From Solibacillus cecembensis (lineage in GTDB: Bacteria; Bacillota; Bacilli; Bacillales_A; Planococcaceae), in the NCBI RefSeq assembly GCF_001439635.1, contig NZ_LMBZ01000009.1, positions 1-64,000 of the forward strand: a stretch of DNA of 64,000 nucleotides, given 5' to 3'. A model generated the notes under the pieces. The model was not told the origin of the DNA, did no database searches, and worked only from the letters and a program-made list of their open reading frames with translations. The position numbers and the translations under genes were made by a program. Shown here piece after piece: positions 24,037-33,784 of this stretch; position 1 is the first letter of the stretch; every line of letters begins with the position of its first letter.

Positions 24037-24073
24037 CGGGATGTTTCAATTGTATTGGAGCATCCTGTTTTTA
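24037..24073 (+). terminator. Terminator of the sigma-ABC operon
   Basis: GGATG..CAAT pairs with ATTG..CATCC, followed by TGTTTTTATT. Confidence 0.65.
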
Positions 24074-24100
24074 TTGCTTTAGAAAATGGCTGAACGGCTA

Positions 24101-24724
24101 CTAGTTGGATTTCCTTCGTAATAATTTATCATGCATTTTTGTGAAAATAAAGATAGTCAAAACCGACCCGATAAAAGCTAACATCATATCCCACTGCGCA
24201 TCCCATTTATCACCTTGCATCCCTACAAAATCTTTTGATGAGTCGCTACCTTTTGAAATTTTTGTGCTTAGCCATTCAATAATTTCATACAGCGCGGCTA
24301 TAGCTAACATAATGCTAATAGTAATAGTAGATAGCCAAGCACCCTTTTTTAACGGAGTAAAACTAAATAATATTTCTCTTACAACGATAGCGCCTAATCC
24401 TTTTAGAAAGTGACCTAATCGATCATAGTTATTTCTTTTCAAATTAAATTCATCTTGTAGCCAATTAAATAAAGGGACTTCAGAATAGGTGTAATGACCA
24501 CCGATAAAAGTGGTGATCGACAAAAGAGCGATAATACAATAGGCAAGAGTCGTGAATCTGAATTTATTATAAGTTGCAATGACAATAATAATTACGCATA
24601 CAGCTGGGCTGACTTCTGCAAGCCAATCTAAATAGTCTTTCGGATTAATGATTGACCAAATGAAAACAATGGCAACGATAATCAATAGAAATACATGGAT
24701 GTTTTTTTGTTTTGCTAAATTCAA
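24101..24724 (-). CDS. DUF2238 membrane protein (YjdF-like)
   Basis: 207 aa with about six membrane helices. The DUF2238 family marker region is clear: GGHYTYSEVPLFNWL, then NNYDRLGHFLKG, and near the C-terminus ALYEIIEWL and DKWDAQWDMMLAFIG. The family occurs widely in bacteria and has no established function. It stands alone between two stress-sigma modules and is convergent with the ABC operon. Confidence 0.8.
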   Translation of the reverse strand: MNLAKQKNIHVFLLIIVAIVFIWSIINPKDYLDWLAEVSPAVCVIIIVIATYNKFRFTTLAYCIIALLSITTFIGGHYTYSEVPLFNWLQDEFNLKRNNYDRLGHFLKGLGAIVVREILFSFTPLKKGAWLSTITISIMLAIAALYEIIEWLSTKISKGSDSSKDFVGMQGDKWDAQWDMMLAFIGSVLTIFIFTKMHDKLLRRKSN

Positions 24725-24840
24725 ATGCAGTCACCTCTTTTCCAAATCAGTATGGGGAGGGGAGGGAATGCTTATACAGCTTATTTTGGACTTGTAAAAA
24801 ACCAGATTACATATAGCGCAATTTAAATGATTGTAAATTG

Positions 24841-24900
24841 AAAAAGAAACTACATACTTCTAACAGCTTTAACTGTTGGAGGTATGAGTTTCTTTTTTTG
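24841..24900 (-). terminator. Strong terminator of the second sigma/anti-sigma operon
   Basis: Long stem AGAAACTACATACTTCTAACAG with CTGTTGGAGGTATGAGTTTCT (few mismatches). T-rich on both sides; on the minus strand it follows the anti-sigma gene ending at 24967. Confidence 0.8.
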
Positions 24901-24966
24901 TGGACACCGCTCCAACTAAAGTCAATTTTCCGAATGGTGCCCCTGTTAATATGTTTGATTATCGAA

Positions 24967-25989
24967 TCACTTTAAATCAATCACAATCGGCTCTAACTCA
25001 ATCTCAATATGTCCTTTACCATACATTAAACTTGCAATTGCGACAGGTTGAATAAAGAGCTCGGTAGCGTCTTCATGAACTGCGCCAAAAGCGGTTGTAC
25101 CTTCAAAAGTTCGGTAGCCATCGGATGTTTTACCACCACCGCCAGTACCCTCCATATATTGATTGCCAAGATTATCCGAAATATTGAAAACAGGTGTTAC
25201 TTCTTTCCATTTTTTTAGCAAGCTTTCTTGAGCTTCTTGGTTGTAAGAAAGAATTGTTGAAACATCTGTGTATTCAATGGATTGAAGGGTAAAACTCACT
25301 TCTGAATTGGCAACTGTTTCATTCACAAGCTGCACGTTACCTGCTAAACGGTCGAGTGAAAAGGCAAATGACCAATCACCTTCGACTTCCATATTTGTAC
25401 CGGTGTTATAAAAAGCTTCGGGCTGCCATGTGACTTCGACTGTTTCAGGATAGGCATCGTTTTTAAAACGAGGTGTGAAACTAGCAAGTCCTACATAACG
25501 ACTGTCACTTATTTTTGTGATGCGATCACTTCCACCGCTGCCACTAGCTCCGACAACATCAAACCAGTGAGGTGCACGAACATGCATGGAATCACCAAAA
25601 TTATGTTCCGTTTCAATCGCAAAGGATACGGTAATATTTGTCCCATCGTATACCGCATTATCAATCATAACGGTCATTCCATTGCTCGTTTGTGCCAAAC
25701 CAATGCTACTTGAGAACGTTTCGAAATTCGTATATTGCTTATATTCATCATCAAAATAGCGAATGACATTATCCATAAATGGAAGCTGTGATGCGATGGA
25801 AGGGAAGGCAAAGCTTGTTGCAGCTGTCGCACTAATGAATAGAATGGCTGCTACGGATAGTTTGCGCCAAAGCGGTGTTTTCTTCCGTTTTTTTAGTACA
25901 TGCTGTTTTACACGGGCTTTTTCCAAGTTCGTTACCTCTTCTAATTCAAGCTGATCCACATCGAGCTCCATCCATTTCTTTATGCTCAT
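24967..25989 (-). CDS. DUF4179 anti-sigma factor
   Basis: 340 aa. A cytosolic N-terminus (MSIKKWMELDVDQLELEEVTN, EKARVKQHVLKK) is the expected sigma-binding part. One membrane helix follows (about residues 45-65, LSVAAILFISATAATSFAF), then an extracellular DUF4179-type domain rich in beta strands. Such proteins hold the partner ECF sigma factor until an envelope signal. The start overlaps the upstream sigma stop (ATGA), confirming the pair. Signal unknown. Confidence 0.82.
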   Translation of the reverse strand: MSIKKWMELDVDQLELEEVTNLEKARVKQHVLKKRKKTPLWRKLSVAAILFISATAATSFAFPSIASQLPFMDNVIRYFDDEYKQYTNFETFSSSIGLAQTSNGMTVMIDNAVYDGTNITVSFAIETEHNFGDSMHVRAPHWFDVVGASGSGGSDRITKISDSRYVGLASFTPRFKNDAYPETVEVTWQPEAFYNTGTNMEVEGDWSFAFSLDRLAGNVQLVNETVANSEVSFTLQSIEYTDVSTILSYNQEAQESLLKKWKEVTPVFNISDNLGNQYMEGTGGGGKTSDGYRTFEGTTAFGAVHEDATELFIQPVAIASLMYGKGHIEIELEPIVIDLK

Positions 25990-26549
25990 ATTAATCGCTC
26001 CTTTAATTTGGGATTGGTCGCCAATACTTTTTTTCCACGGTATAGCCGATTATCAACAGCAGCTTTTGTTAACTCGAGTGAATCTGCAATTTCACTATTG
26101 GATAGTTCTAAATAGTATTTCATCATAAAGATATTGCGATCGAGTTCTTCTAATTGACTGAGTGCAAATAGAATTTCATTTTTCGCTTCTTTTTGTATAA
26201 GTTCGCGTTCAATTTGCAACGCGCCCGCTTTTTTTTCAAGCGGCGCATCAGATTGCTCATTGACTAGCTGTTTTTCATTTTGGCGATAACGATCAATGGC
26301 TTTATATTTGGTAATCATACTAAGCCACTTTTTGAAATCTTCAGGTTCTCCTTGAAATTGATTTGCATTTTGCCAGACGGCTAGAAAAACATCATTAATG
26401 CATTCATCAATATCTGAGCGTTTTTGATTGTGTAAAATTTTCATGGCAATCGTTTTTACGAGTGGCATATACGCATCAATAATGTACTCAAGTGCATCTT
26501 CTTTTTGTTTTTTTAATCGCAAAATAAAATTTCCCTGTGTACTTTTCAT
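25986..26549 (-). CDS. ECF-type sigma factor, partner of the DUF4179 anti-sigma
   Basis: 187 aa. Region 2: YIIDAYMPLVKTIAMKILH then IDECINDVFLAVWQNANQF and FKKWLSMITKYKAIDRYR. Region 4: LEELDRNIFMMKYYLELSNSEIADSLELTKAAVDNRLYRGKK. GGGAGCG precedes the ATG. The two-gene operon with its anti-sigma is the typical arrangement, in contrast to the first ECF factor in this window, which lacks one. Confidence 0.87.
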   Translation of the reverse strand: MKSTQGNFILRLKKQKEDALEYIIDAYMPLVKTIAMKILHNQKRSDIDECINDVFLAVWQNANQFQGEPEDFKKWLSMITKYKAIDRYRQNEKQLVNEQSDAPLEKKAGALQIERELIQKEAKNEILFALSQLEELDRNIFMMKYYLELSNSEIADSLELTKAAVDNRLYRGKKVLATNPKLKERLI

Positions 26550-26995
26550 TTATTTCGCTCCCTTTTTTATTGAAAAAGCTTTTTCACTTAGTACAACGAA
26601 TGAATGTACAAATTATTCTCAAAAAAAGTAGTTTGATTGTCGCTATTAGTATAACGAATAGATTTGCGTTATTAATGAATAATTCTATTTGGTTAAATGA
26701 TGTTTGACGGATAGAAACTCAAAAGTGACGGATAGAAATTTAAAACTGATGGATAGAAATCAAAAAGTGACGGATAGAACCTTAAAACTGACGGATAGAA
26801 AGAAAATTTTAGCGGTTCTCGTCAAATTTCCGCGGTTATATAACATTTCCCACAATAAATTCTGTATGTAAAAATGCTTATTTAGAAGTGATTATTGGTA
26901 TAATTTTCACCTTTTTCTTTAAATTATGTTTATTCCTTGTAATTTTGGGGCAACACTGGACGAAATTCACCAAATTATTACAGAGGAGGAGCATT
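26550..26995. other. Gap with 21-base tandem repeats
   Basis: About 445 bases between divergent genes. It holds five tandem 21-base units (26705-26809), the leader of the LysM-3D gene and presumably both promoters. No gene was seen; a forward frame starting at 26888 is only the 5' extension of the LysM-3D frame. Confidence 0.5.
26705..26809. repeat. Five tandem 21-base repeats
   Basis: Units start at 26705, 26726, 26747, 26768 and 26789, each beginning TGACGGATAGAA (third unit TGATGG, last unit decayed at its 3' end). The constant 21-base step equals two DNA helical turns or seven codons. The units are not part of any recognised gene. Confidence 0.85.
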
Positions 26996-27757
26996 ATGTT
27001 GAAATTTAAAGCTTTTTTTATCTTTGCAATTATTGCAATTTCGATGAATTCGGTAACATATGCAGCGATAAATTATCCTGCGCCAATAAATGATAGCAAT
27101 GTTGCCGATATATATGTCGATGGGAAAATGGATTTACACGATTGGAATGGGGTTAGTTTAGATTCAGGCGTCACCTTTAACGATGATCCAGTAGAAGAGG
27201 TTTATACAGTTGTAGAGGGAGATAATTTGTACCGCATTGCATTGGCACATGATATTCCAGTTGATTCACTTATGAGTCAAAATCAGTTAAACAATCATTT
27301 GATTTACCCTGGACAAGAGCTGACTGTTGAAGTACAAAATGCAGATGAAACGACTGTTGAGGAAAATGAGCCAGAAAAACAGGAGGAAATCGTCGTGACT
27401 ACGAATAATCCACCACCTATAGTAGAAGCAAAAGAGGAAGAAGAGCCCCCTGAATCGAATGAGGGAAGTGCAGAAATGGTTATGACTGCAACGGCATATA
27501 CGGCTTATTGTACAGGATGTTCTGGGACAACTGCTTACGGTATTGATTTGCGGGCCAATCCAAATCGAAAAGTAATCGCCGTGGATCCAAGAGTCATTCC
27601 ACTTGGCACAAAGGTATGGGTAGAAGGCTACGGGGAAGCAATTGCTGGAGACACAGGTGGAGCCATTAAAGGGAATAAAATCGACGTATTTATTCCATCT
27701 TATGATAATGCGATAGCGTGGGGCGTTAAGACAGTAAAACTAAAAGTATTAAATTAA
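26996..27757 (+). CDS. Secreted LysM and 3D-domain cell wall protein
   Basis: 253 aa from the ATG after AGAGGAGGAGC; the 36-codon upstream extension has no site. A signal peptide (MLKFKAFFIFAIIAISM...VTYAA) is followed by one LysM (YTVVEGDNLYRIALAHDI..NQLNNHLIYPGQEL), which binds peptidoglycan. A Glu/Pro-rich linker follows. The C-terminal ~90 residues are a 3D domain (VMTATAYTAYCTGC, GIDLRANPN, VIPLGTKVWVEGYG, AGDTGGAIKGNKIDVF) with its conserved Asp residues, a double-psi barrel related to lytic transglycosylase MltA. Similar to YocH-type autolysins; probably wall turnover. Confidence 0.88.
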   Translation: MLKFKAFFIFAIIAISMNSVTYAAINYPAPINDSNVADIYVDGKMDLHDWNGVSLDSGVTFNDDPVEEVYTVVEGDNLYRIALAHDIPVDSLMSQNQLNNHLIYPGQELTVEVQNADETTVEENEPEKQEEIVVTTNNPPPIVEAKEEEEPPESNEGSAEMVMTATAYTAYCTGCSGTTAYGIDLRANPNRKVIAVDPRVIPLGTKVWVEGYGEAIAGDTGGAIKGNKIDVFIPSYDNAIAWGVKTVKLKVLN

Positions 27758-27782
27758 CTTGCTTTCAATTGAATAAATGACG

Positions 27783-27810
27783 CTGCTATCTACACGATGT
27801 AGGTAGCAGT
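27783..27810 (+). terminator. Terminator-like hairpin
   Basis: CTGCTATCTAC pairs with GTAGGTAGCAG around ACGAT. The T-run after it is poor (TATTATC). Confidence 0.5.
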
Positions 27811-27908
27811 ATTATCAAAATGGGCTTTGTGGAATGGGAAATTTAGTGTTTAAAAAATGCTTATATAGGGGAATTATTTAAATTATGAAACAATTATTTT
27901 TCGTTACA

Positions 27909-27936
27909 TTGAACTTTGCCCTTGTTTTGGTAAAAT
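27909..27936 (+). promoter_or_regulatory. Sigma-A promoter of the beta-hydroxyacid dehydrogenase gene
   Basis: TTGAAC and TAAAAT with a 16-base spacer. The -10 overlaps the upstream ATG of the long frame, which supports the later start at 27965. Confidence 0.6.
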
Positions 27937-27964
27937 GAAAGAAAAACAGTTGGGGGTATTGGTG

Positions 27965-28831
27965 ATGGACGTGAAAAAGATTGGATTTGTCGGAACGGGT
28001 GTAATGGGTGCGAGTATTGTCAAACATTTATTAAATGCTGGACATGAAGTAACGATTTATACACGCACAAAAAGTAAGGCAGACTCATTAGTTTCACTTG
28101 GAGCAAAATGGGCTGAGACACCAGCATCAGCGAGTAATGGGCAACAAATTATTTTTACAATGGTAGGTTATCCAGCTGATGTGGAAGAAGTGTATAACGG
28201 AGAGCATGGAATTTTTTCGACTGTGGCACCAGGTACGATTGTCGTGGATATGACAACATCAGAGCCTACATTGGCACAAAAGTTATATGAGAAAGCAAAA
28301 GAAATAGGTATACATAGTCTCGATGCGCCTGTATCAGGTGGGGACGTGGGGGCTAAAAATGGCACTTTATCGTTAATGGTTGGTGGCGATGAAGAAGTTT
28401 TCGAACAGTTAAAGCCGATTTTTGAAGTGTTTGGGCAAAATATTGTTTATCAAGGAAATGCAGGCGCGGGGCAGCATACAAAAATGTGTAATCAAATTGC
28501 GATTGCATCTGGCATGATAGGCGTCTGTGAAGCGATGGCATATGGCTTGGATGCAGGTTTAAAAATGGAAGATGTGTTGCGCTCAATTACTGCTGGAGCA
28601 GCTGGATCATGGTCATTATCCAATTTAGCACCACGAATACTTAACGAAGATTTAGCACCAGGTTTCTATATTAAACATATGATTAAAGATATGAAAATTG
28701 CACTAGATGAAGCGCAACGTATGAATTTACAACTACCAGGCTTAAAGTTAGCAAAATCCATGTATGACAAACTGCTAGAAGAAGGTTGCGGAGAAAATGG
28801 TACACAAGCATTAATTAAGAGCTATCGTTAA
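27965..28831 (+). CDS. NAD(P)-dependent beta-hydroxyacid dehydrogenase
   Basis: 288 aa from MDVKKIGFVG after GGGGGTATTGGTG. The Rossmann dinucleotide motif GFVGTGVMGASI is at the N-terminus. The substrate motif LDAPVSGGDVGAKNGTLSLMVGG, the catalytic Lys region GAGQHTKMCNQI and the C-terminal KDMKIALDEA block define the 3-hydroxyisobutyrate/tartronate-semialdehyde reductase family. B. subtilis YkwC is of this type. Exact substrate cannot be read from sequence; it may be a housekeeping aldehyde reductase. Confidence 0.85.
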   Translation: MDVKKIGFVGTGVMGASIVKHLLNAGHEVTIYTRTKSKADSLVSLGAKWAETPASASNGQQIIFTMVGYPADVEEVYNGEHGIFSTVAPGTIVVDMTTSEPTLAQKLYEKAKEIGIHSLDAPVSGGDVGAKNGTLSLMVGGDEEVFEQLKPIFEVFGQNIVYQGNAGAGQHTKMCNQIAIASGMIGVCEAMAYGLDAGLKMEDVLRSITAGAAGSWSLSNLAPRILNEDLAPGFYIKHMIKDMKIALDEAQRMNLQLPGLKLAKSMYDKLLEEGCGENGTQALIKSYR

Positions 28832-28880
28832 CTATACTATTTGATAATAATTATTCCATTTAGTGTCACAAAACGTATAT

Positions 28881-28908
28881 ATGACAATTTAATACCCTAT
28901 GATACAAT
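28881..28908 (+). promoter_or_regulatory. Sigma-A promoter of cheV
   Basis: ATGACA and TACAAT with a 16-base spacer, about 43 bases before the TTG start of cheV. Confidence 0.55.
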
Positions 28909-28950
28909 ATAATTATATTAAACATGGTAGATTGGAAGGAGTGACATACT

Positions 28951-29856
28951 TTGGAGAACCAAAAAGGTATTTTACTAGAGAGTGGCACGAATGAACTAGA
29001 GATCGTTGAATTCGAAGTAGCAAATAATAAATTTGGTATTAATGTAATTAAAGTTAAGGAAATTATCCAACCGATTCCTGTTACATTTATTCCGCATGTG
29101 CATCCTCATGTGGAAGGCATTATTCAATTGCGTGGAGAGGTATTGCCGGTTGTGGATATGTTAAAGGTTTTAGGCATTCCATCGGATAACCGAAGTCCTC
29201 AGCAAAAATACATCGTGGCAGAGTTCAATAAACAGCGTGTTGTATTCCATGTGGATAATGTCACGCAAATTCACCGTATTTCATGGGATCAGATTGAAAA
29301 ACCTTCTGATATGTATCAAGGTGGTACTTCTCAAGTAATCGGCGTTATTAAGCGTAATGAAGAAATGATTTTATTATTAGACTTTGAACGTATTATGGTC
29401 GATATTAATCCAGAATCAAGCATTAGTGTAGATGCGGTGAAAAAGCTTGGTAAGCGCGAACGTACGGAAAAGAAAGTCGTGATCGCGGAAGATTCACCTT
29501 TATTACGCAAATTGCTATTTGATACGATGACTGAAGCAGGCTATGTAAATACCGAGTTTTTCGAAAATGGACGAGATGCTTATGAATATTTAGAGGCACT
29601 TGTGAAGGCAGATAAAAATATCGAAAATCATGTACAAATCGTTGTAACAGATATTGAAATGCCACAAATGGATGGTCACCATTTAACGAAAAAAATTAAA
29701 ACGCATCCTGATTTGAAAAAACTACCGGTTATTATTTTCTCTAGCTTAATTACAGATGATTTACGTCATAAAGGTGATCAAGTTGGAGCAGAGGAACAAA
29801 TTTCAAAACCAGAAATTGCCGAGTTAATATTAAAAGTGGATAAGTTAATTTTATAA
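28951..29856 (+). CDS. cheV: Chemotaxis coupling protein CheV
   Basis: 301 aa from a TTG start after GGAAGGAGTGACATACT. The first ~155 residues are a CheW-like domain (EIVEFEVANNKFGINVIKVKEII, VEGIIQLRGEVLPVVDM) that couples receptors to CheA. Residues about 170-300 are a receiver domain: EDSPLL near its start and the phospho-Asp in VVTDIEMPQMDG. CheV aids adaptation of chemoreceptor signalling. It stands alone with its own promoter and terminator, as in B. subtilis. Confidence 0.93.
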   Translation: MENQKGILLESGTNELEIVEFEVANNKFGINVIKVKEIIQPIPVTFIPHVHPHVEGIIQLRGEVLPVVDMLKVLGIPSDNRSPQQKYIVAEFNKQRVVFHVDNVTQIHRISWDQIEKPSDMYQGGTSQVIGVIKRNEEMILLLDFERIMVDINPESSISVDAVKKLGKRERTEKKVVIAEDSPLLRKLLFDTMTEAGYVNTEFFENGRDAYEYLEALVKADKNIENHVQIVVTDIEMPQMDGHHLTKKIKTHPDLKKLPVIIFSSLITDDLRHKGDQVGAEEQISKPEIAELILKVDKLIL

Positions 29857-29904
29857 ATGTACAACGAATAAATTCTTCAGCTGTAAATGTAAAATTAAAA
29901 AGTT

Positions 29905-29941
29905 AAGCCGGATACTTGAAAAAGTAATTCCGGCTTTTTTA
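29905..29941 (+). terminator. Terminator of cheV
   Basis: AGCCGGA..ACTT pairs with AAGT..TCCGGCT, followed by TTTTTT. Confidence 0.8.
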
Positions 29942-30015
29942 AAAAGATAACTGTATGAATTTGTGTTAAAAGTAAATTAGTGTAACTAAATTTCAGCAAG
30001 AGGTGACAGCGTAAA

Positions 30016-31557
30016 ATGGAAGATTTAAAAACAGCTATTCTTGATATTGGATCTAATACCATTCGCTTAGTGTTATATTCATATGATAAAAATGAAGGCT
30101 TACGTGAATTTGGCAATATAAAGACAGTCGCACGTTTAAGAACCTATATTTTGCCTAGTGGTGAAATGTCTGAGGAAGGGATTTGCCTTTTAGCGGATAT
30201 ATTGAATTCATTTAAGCTTATATTAGCTGATTATCGTGTAACCGATGTCAAAGCTGCCGCAACTGCCGCTGTAAGGCAAGCAATCAACAACGCTGAAATC
30301 ATTGTGCGCATGCAGGAAGAAACGGGACTATCCATTGATATTTTAAGCGAAGAAGAAGAGGCTTATTATGGCTTTGTTGCAGTGGCTAATTCAATGAATA
30401 CACCTTCTGCTCTTACAATTGATATTGGTGGGGGCTCCACAGAAATTACCGTATTTAAAAATAAAAAGTTGCAAAAAACAATTAGTTTTCCATTTGGCAC
30501 GGTCTCTCTTATGCAAAAATTCGTACATGGTACGATCATTAGTACAGAAGAAAGAGAACAATTACGGAGCTTTGTCACGGAGCAATTTATGTCCATGGAT
30601 TGGATTAAGGAAGTGCGTTTACCTGTCATTGCAATTGGAGGAAGTGCACGAAATATCGCTCAAATCCATCAACAACAGGTGAACTATCCACTATCTGGTG
30701 TTCACCAATACGAAATGAAATTAAATAATTTAGTGGATTTACAAAAACAATTAACACAACTTAGTTTTGAAGAGTTGAAGCAATTAGACGGTTTATCTTC
30801 GGACCGTGCAGATAGCATTGTCCTTGCATTAGAAGTTTTTATTGCACTAATGACGGTTGTACATACAAATGACTTCCAAATTAGTAAAAAAGGATTACGG
30901 GAAGGGCTTATCATTAGTCGTGTTTTACAGGGGAATCCACAAGCTTACGATAAAAATAATGTATTTGATGAAAATGCAAGGCGACTAGCATTGACTTATA
31001 ATCGTTCTGAAAAGGAAATAAAAACACTTGTTCAGTTAGTGACGCAATTTTATAAGGAATGCTGTCAAAGCAATTTACTCAATTATGAGGAAGATGATTT
31101 GCAGCTATTGAGAAGGGCTGCGCGTGTGTATGCCATTGGCGAATATATTGAACTGGATTCTTCCAGTCAGCATACGTTTTATTTAATTTCGAATCAATCC
31201 ATTGATGGACTATCACATGTAGAGCGAGTGAAATTGGCATTAGTCGCTTCCTATAAAAATCGCGATTATTTCCAACGTGTTGCACAGCCTTTTGAAACGT
31301 GGATTTCAAAGGATGATTTAAAAAAATTGCGGGATTTTGGCGCGATGCTCAAGTTTGTGTATGCATTAAATATGACGAAACGAAATGTTGTAAAAAATGT
31401 AGCAATGGAAAAAGTAGAAGATCATATACAGTTGGTTATTTCAACGAGTGAACGGGCGATTGCAGAATCTGCGCAAGCTGAAAAACAAAAAAAGCATATT
31501 GAGCGCATATTTAAAAAAACAGTGCAACTAGTATTCAATGAAGAAGGGCGGAAATAG
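30016..31557 (+). CDS. ppx: Exopolyphosphatase (Ppx/GppA family)
   Basis: 513 aa after AAGAGGTGACAGCGTAAA. The sugar-kinase/Hsp70-type ATPase fold is shown by AILDIGSNTIRLV (phosphate-1), the catalytic-loop Glu in SEEEEAYYGF, and the glycine-rich TIDIGGGSTEI. After about residue 310 comes the HD-like helical domain of long Ppx proteins. It removes terminal phosphates from polyphosphate. It is followed immediately by ppk, so synthesis and breakdown enzymes share an operon. Confidence 0.92.
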   Translation: MEDLKTAILDIGSNTIRLVLYSYDKNEGLREFGNIKTVARLRTYILPSGEMSEEGICLLADILNSFKLILADYRVTDVKAAATAAVRQAINNAEIIVRMQEETGLSIDILSEEEEAYYGFVAVANSMNTPSALTIDIGGGSTEITVFKNKKLQKTISFPFGTVSLMQKFVHGTIISTEEREQLRSFVTEQFMSMDWIKEVRLPVIAIGGSARNIAQIHQQQVNYPLSGVHQYEMKLNNLVDLQKQLTQLSFEELKQLDGLSSDRADSIVLALEVFIALMTVVHTNDFQISKKGLREGLIISRVLQGNPQAYDKNNVFDENARRLALTYNRSEKEIKTLVQLVTQFYKECCQSNLLNYEEDDLQLLRRAARVYAIGEYIELDSSSQHTFYLISNQSIDGLSHVERVKLALVASYKNRDYFQRVAQPFETWISKDDLKKLRDFGAMLKFVYALNMTKRNVVKNVAMEKVEDHIQLVISTSERAIAESAQAEKQKKHIERIFKKTVQLVFNEEGRK

Positions 31558-31558
31558 T

Positions 31559-33724
31559 ATGATGGCTAATGTAGATGAAGAGCGTGTTTCGAACCCAAAT
31601 TTCCAAACAAACGATGAAGAAGCGAAAGTACGATTATTAGAAGAAATCGCTAAACCACAATATTATAACAATCGCGAGCTAAGCTGGTTAGCGTTTAATG
31701 AACGCGTATTAGAAGAAGCAGAAGATATAAATAATCCGCTATTAGAGCGCTTAAAGTTTTTAGCGATTTTTAGTTCCAATTTAGATGAATTTTTTATGGT
31801 TCGTGTGGCGGGATTACAAGACCAAATTCGTGCCAACTTCCATAAAGCTGAAAACAAATCAGGCTTAACCCCGAAAGAGCAGCTAGCGAAAATTGCGGAG
31901 CGAACACAGGCTTTAGTACGTCGCCAAACCGAAGTTTATCGACATTTAGTGGATGATTTACTACCACAGGAAAATGTGCATGTGCGCGATTTAAAACTAT
32001 TAACACCCGAACAAAAAAATTATATTAATGAATTATTTGAGGAAACAATATTCCCGGTATTAACACCAGTAGCAGTCGACGCCTATCGTCCATTCCCGAC
32101 ACTAATAGGGCGTACATTAAATTTACTTGTCATGCTAGAAAATAACGGCATAGATAATGAAGGTATGGATAAAGTGGCAATTGTACAAGTGCCATCGGTG
32201 TTAGAGCGTTTTATTAAAGTGCCTTCTCAAAATAACGAAACGGTGTATGTCTTGCTAGAAGATGTGATTTCAAATAATGTGAATCACTTATTTTTTGGGT
32301 ATAAAGTGAAATCGACGCAGGCATTCCGATTAACGCGTAATGCAGATTTAACAATTCACGAGGAAGGTGCACAAGATTTACTCGTTGAAATTGAAAAAGA
32401 GTTAAAGAAGCGTAAATGGGGCGTTGGTTCGCGCTTAGAAGTTCGTGATGGTGAGATGAATGATGACGTTTTAGAATATTTATTAGATGAATTTGAAATT
32501 GAGGAATCGGATGTCTTTAAAATTGATGGTCCACTTGATTTAACCGCTATGTTTGGGTTTGTTAAAGCGATTTCAGTTGGTCGAGAGCATTTAGAATATG
32601 AAAGTTTTATCCCACAACCACCACAGGACTTACAATCGGATGAAAATATTTTCGAGAAAACATTAATCCAAGATATTTTTTTCCATCATCCATTTGAATC
32701 CTTTGTACCGATTGTCGATTTTATTGCGGAGGCGGCGGAGGATCCAAGTGTGTTAGCGATTAAGCAAACATTGTATCGTGTTAGCGGAAATTCACCGATT
32801 ATCCAGGCATTAAAGCAAGCCGCTGAAAATGGCAAGCAAGTAACGGTATTAGTAGAATTGAAAGCACGTTTTGATGAAGAGAATAATGTGCACTGGGCAA
32901 AACAATTGGAACAAGCGGGTTGTTTAGTCATTTATGGTATGAATAATTTGAAAACCCACTCTAAAATAACATTAGTTGTACGCCGTCGTCACGGAAAAAT
33001 TGAACGCTTTGTGCATCTAGGTACGGGGAATTACAATGATGCAACGGCTAAGATTTATACCGATATGGGGATCATTACTTCGAATAAGGAATTTGGTATT
33101 GATGCGACGAACTTCTTCAATTATTTAAGTGGCTATACAGAAAAACCAAAATTCCATCATATCGTTGTCGCGCCATTTGATATTCGTGATGAATTCATTC
33201 AATTAATTGATGAAGAAATTGAGATGCATAAAAAGTATGGCAATGGCTTTATTCGCGCGAAAATGAATTCTTTAACGGACAAGGATTTAATGATGAAGCT
33301 ATATGAGGCATCAATAGAAGGTGTACAAATTGAATTAATTATTCGAGGGATTTGCTGCATTCGTCCCGGAGTTTCGGGAATTAGTGAAAATATAACAGTG
33401 ACGAGTATCGTTGGTCGTTTTCTAGAGCACTCGCGTATTTTCTGGTTCCATCATAATGGTGAAAATAAATTATTTTTATCGTCAGCAGATATGATGACAC
33501 GCAATATGATTAAACGTGTGGAAATTTTATTCCCAATCTATTCCCTAGACATTAAAAAACGGATTATGGGCATTATGGAAGCGCAATTAGAGGACAATCA
33601 AAAAGCGCGAATTCAAGATTCTAATGGGAAATATCATTATAAAGAGGACCATAATAGTGATAAACGCATTAATAGCCAAGAAATATTTTTAATCGAATCT
33701 TTAGGGACGATTGTAGAGGAATAA
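31559..33724 (+). CDS. ppk: Polyphosphate kinase 1
   Basis: About 721 aa. Makes long-chain polyphosphate from ATP at the membrane. Family blocks: NRELSWLAFNERVLEEA at the N-terminus, SSNLDEFFMVRVAGL, the autophosphorylated-His region NLKTHSKITLVVRR, then HLGTGNYNDATAKIYTDMG, and LIIRGICCIRPGV near the C-terminus. I start at the ATG two bases after the ppx stop, behind GAAGGGCGG; the earlier ATG at 31538 lies inside ppx without a site. Operon with ppx, closed by a terminator. Confidence 0.93.
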   Translation: MMANVDEERVSNPNFQTNDEEAKVRLLEEIAKPQYYNNRELSWLAFNERVLEEAEDINNPLLERLKFLAIFSSNLDEFFMVRVAGLQDQIRANFHKAENKSGLTPKEQLAKIAERTQALVRRQTEVYRHLVDDLLPQENVHVRDLKLLTPEQKNYINELFEETIFPVLTPVAVDAYRPFPTLIGRTLNLLVMLENNGIDNEGMDKVAIVQVPSVLERFIKVPSQNNETVYVLLEDVISNNVNHLFFGYKVKSTQAFRLTRNADLTIHEEGAQDLLVEIEKELKKRKWGVGSRLEVRDGEMNDDVLEYLLDEFEIEESDVFKIDGPLDLTAMFGFVKAISVGREHLEYESFIPQPPQDLQSDENIFEKTLIQDIFFHHPFESFVPIVDFIAEAAEDPSVLAIKQTLYRVSGNSPIIQALKQAAENGKQVTVLVELKARFDEENNVHWAKQLEQAGCLVIYGMNNLKTHSKITLVVRRRHGKIERFVHLGTGNYNDATAKIYTDMGIITSNKEFGIDATNFFNYLSGYTEKPKFHHIVVAPFDIRDEFIQLIDEEIEMHKKYGNGFIRAKMNSLTDKDLMMKLYEASIEGVQIELIIRGICCIRPGVSGISENITVTSIVGRFLEHSRIFWFHHNGENKLFLSSADMMTRNMIKRVEILFPIYSLDIKKRIMGIMEAQLEDNQKARIQDSNGKYHYKEDHNSDKRINSQEIFLIESLGTIVEE

Positions 33725-33738
33725 AACGATACCATTAA

Positions 33739-33781
33739 AAAAGCGTGTTGCCAATTTATTGTTGGCACACGCTTCTTTTTT
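33739..33781 (+). terminator. Terminator of ppx-ppk
   Basis: AGCGTGTTGCCAA pairs with TTGGCACACGCT (one bulge), followed by TCTTTTTT. It may also serve the convergent small gene. Confidence 0.8.
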
Positions 33782-33784
33782 GAA

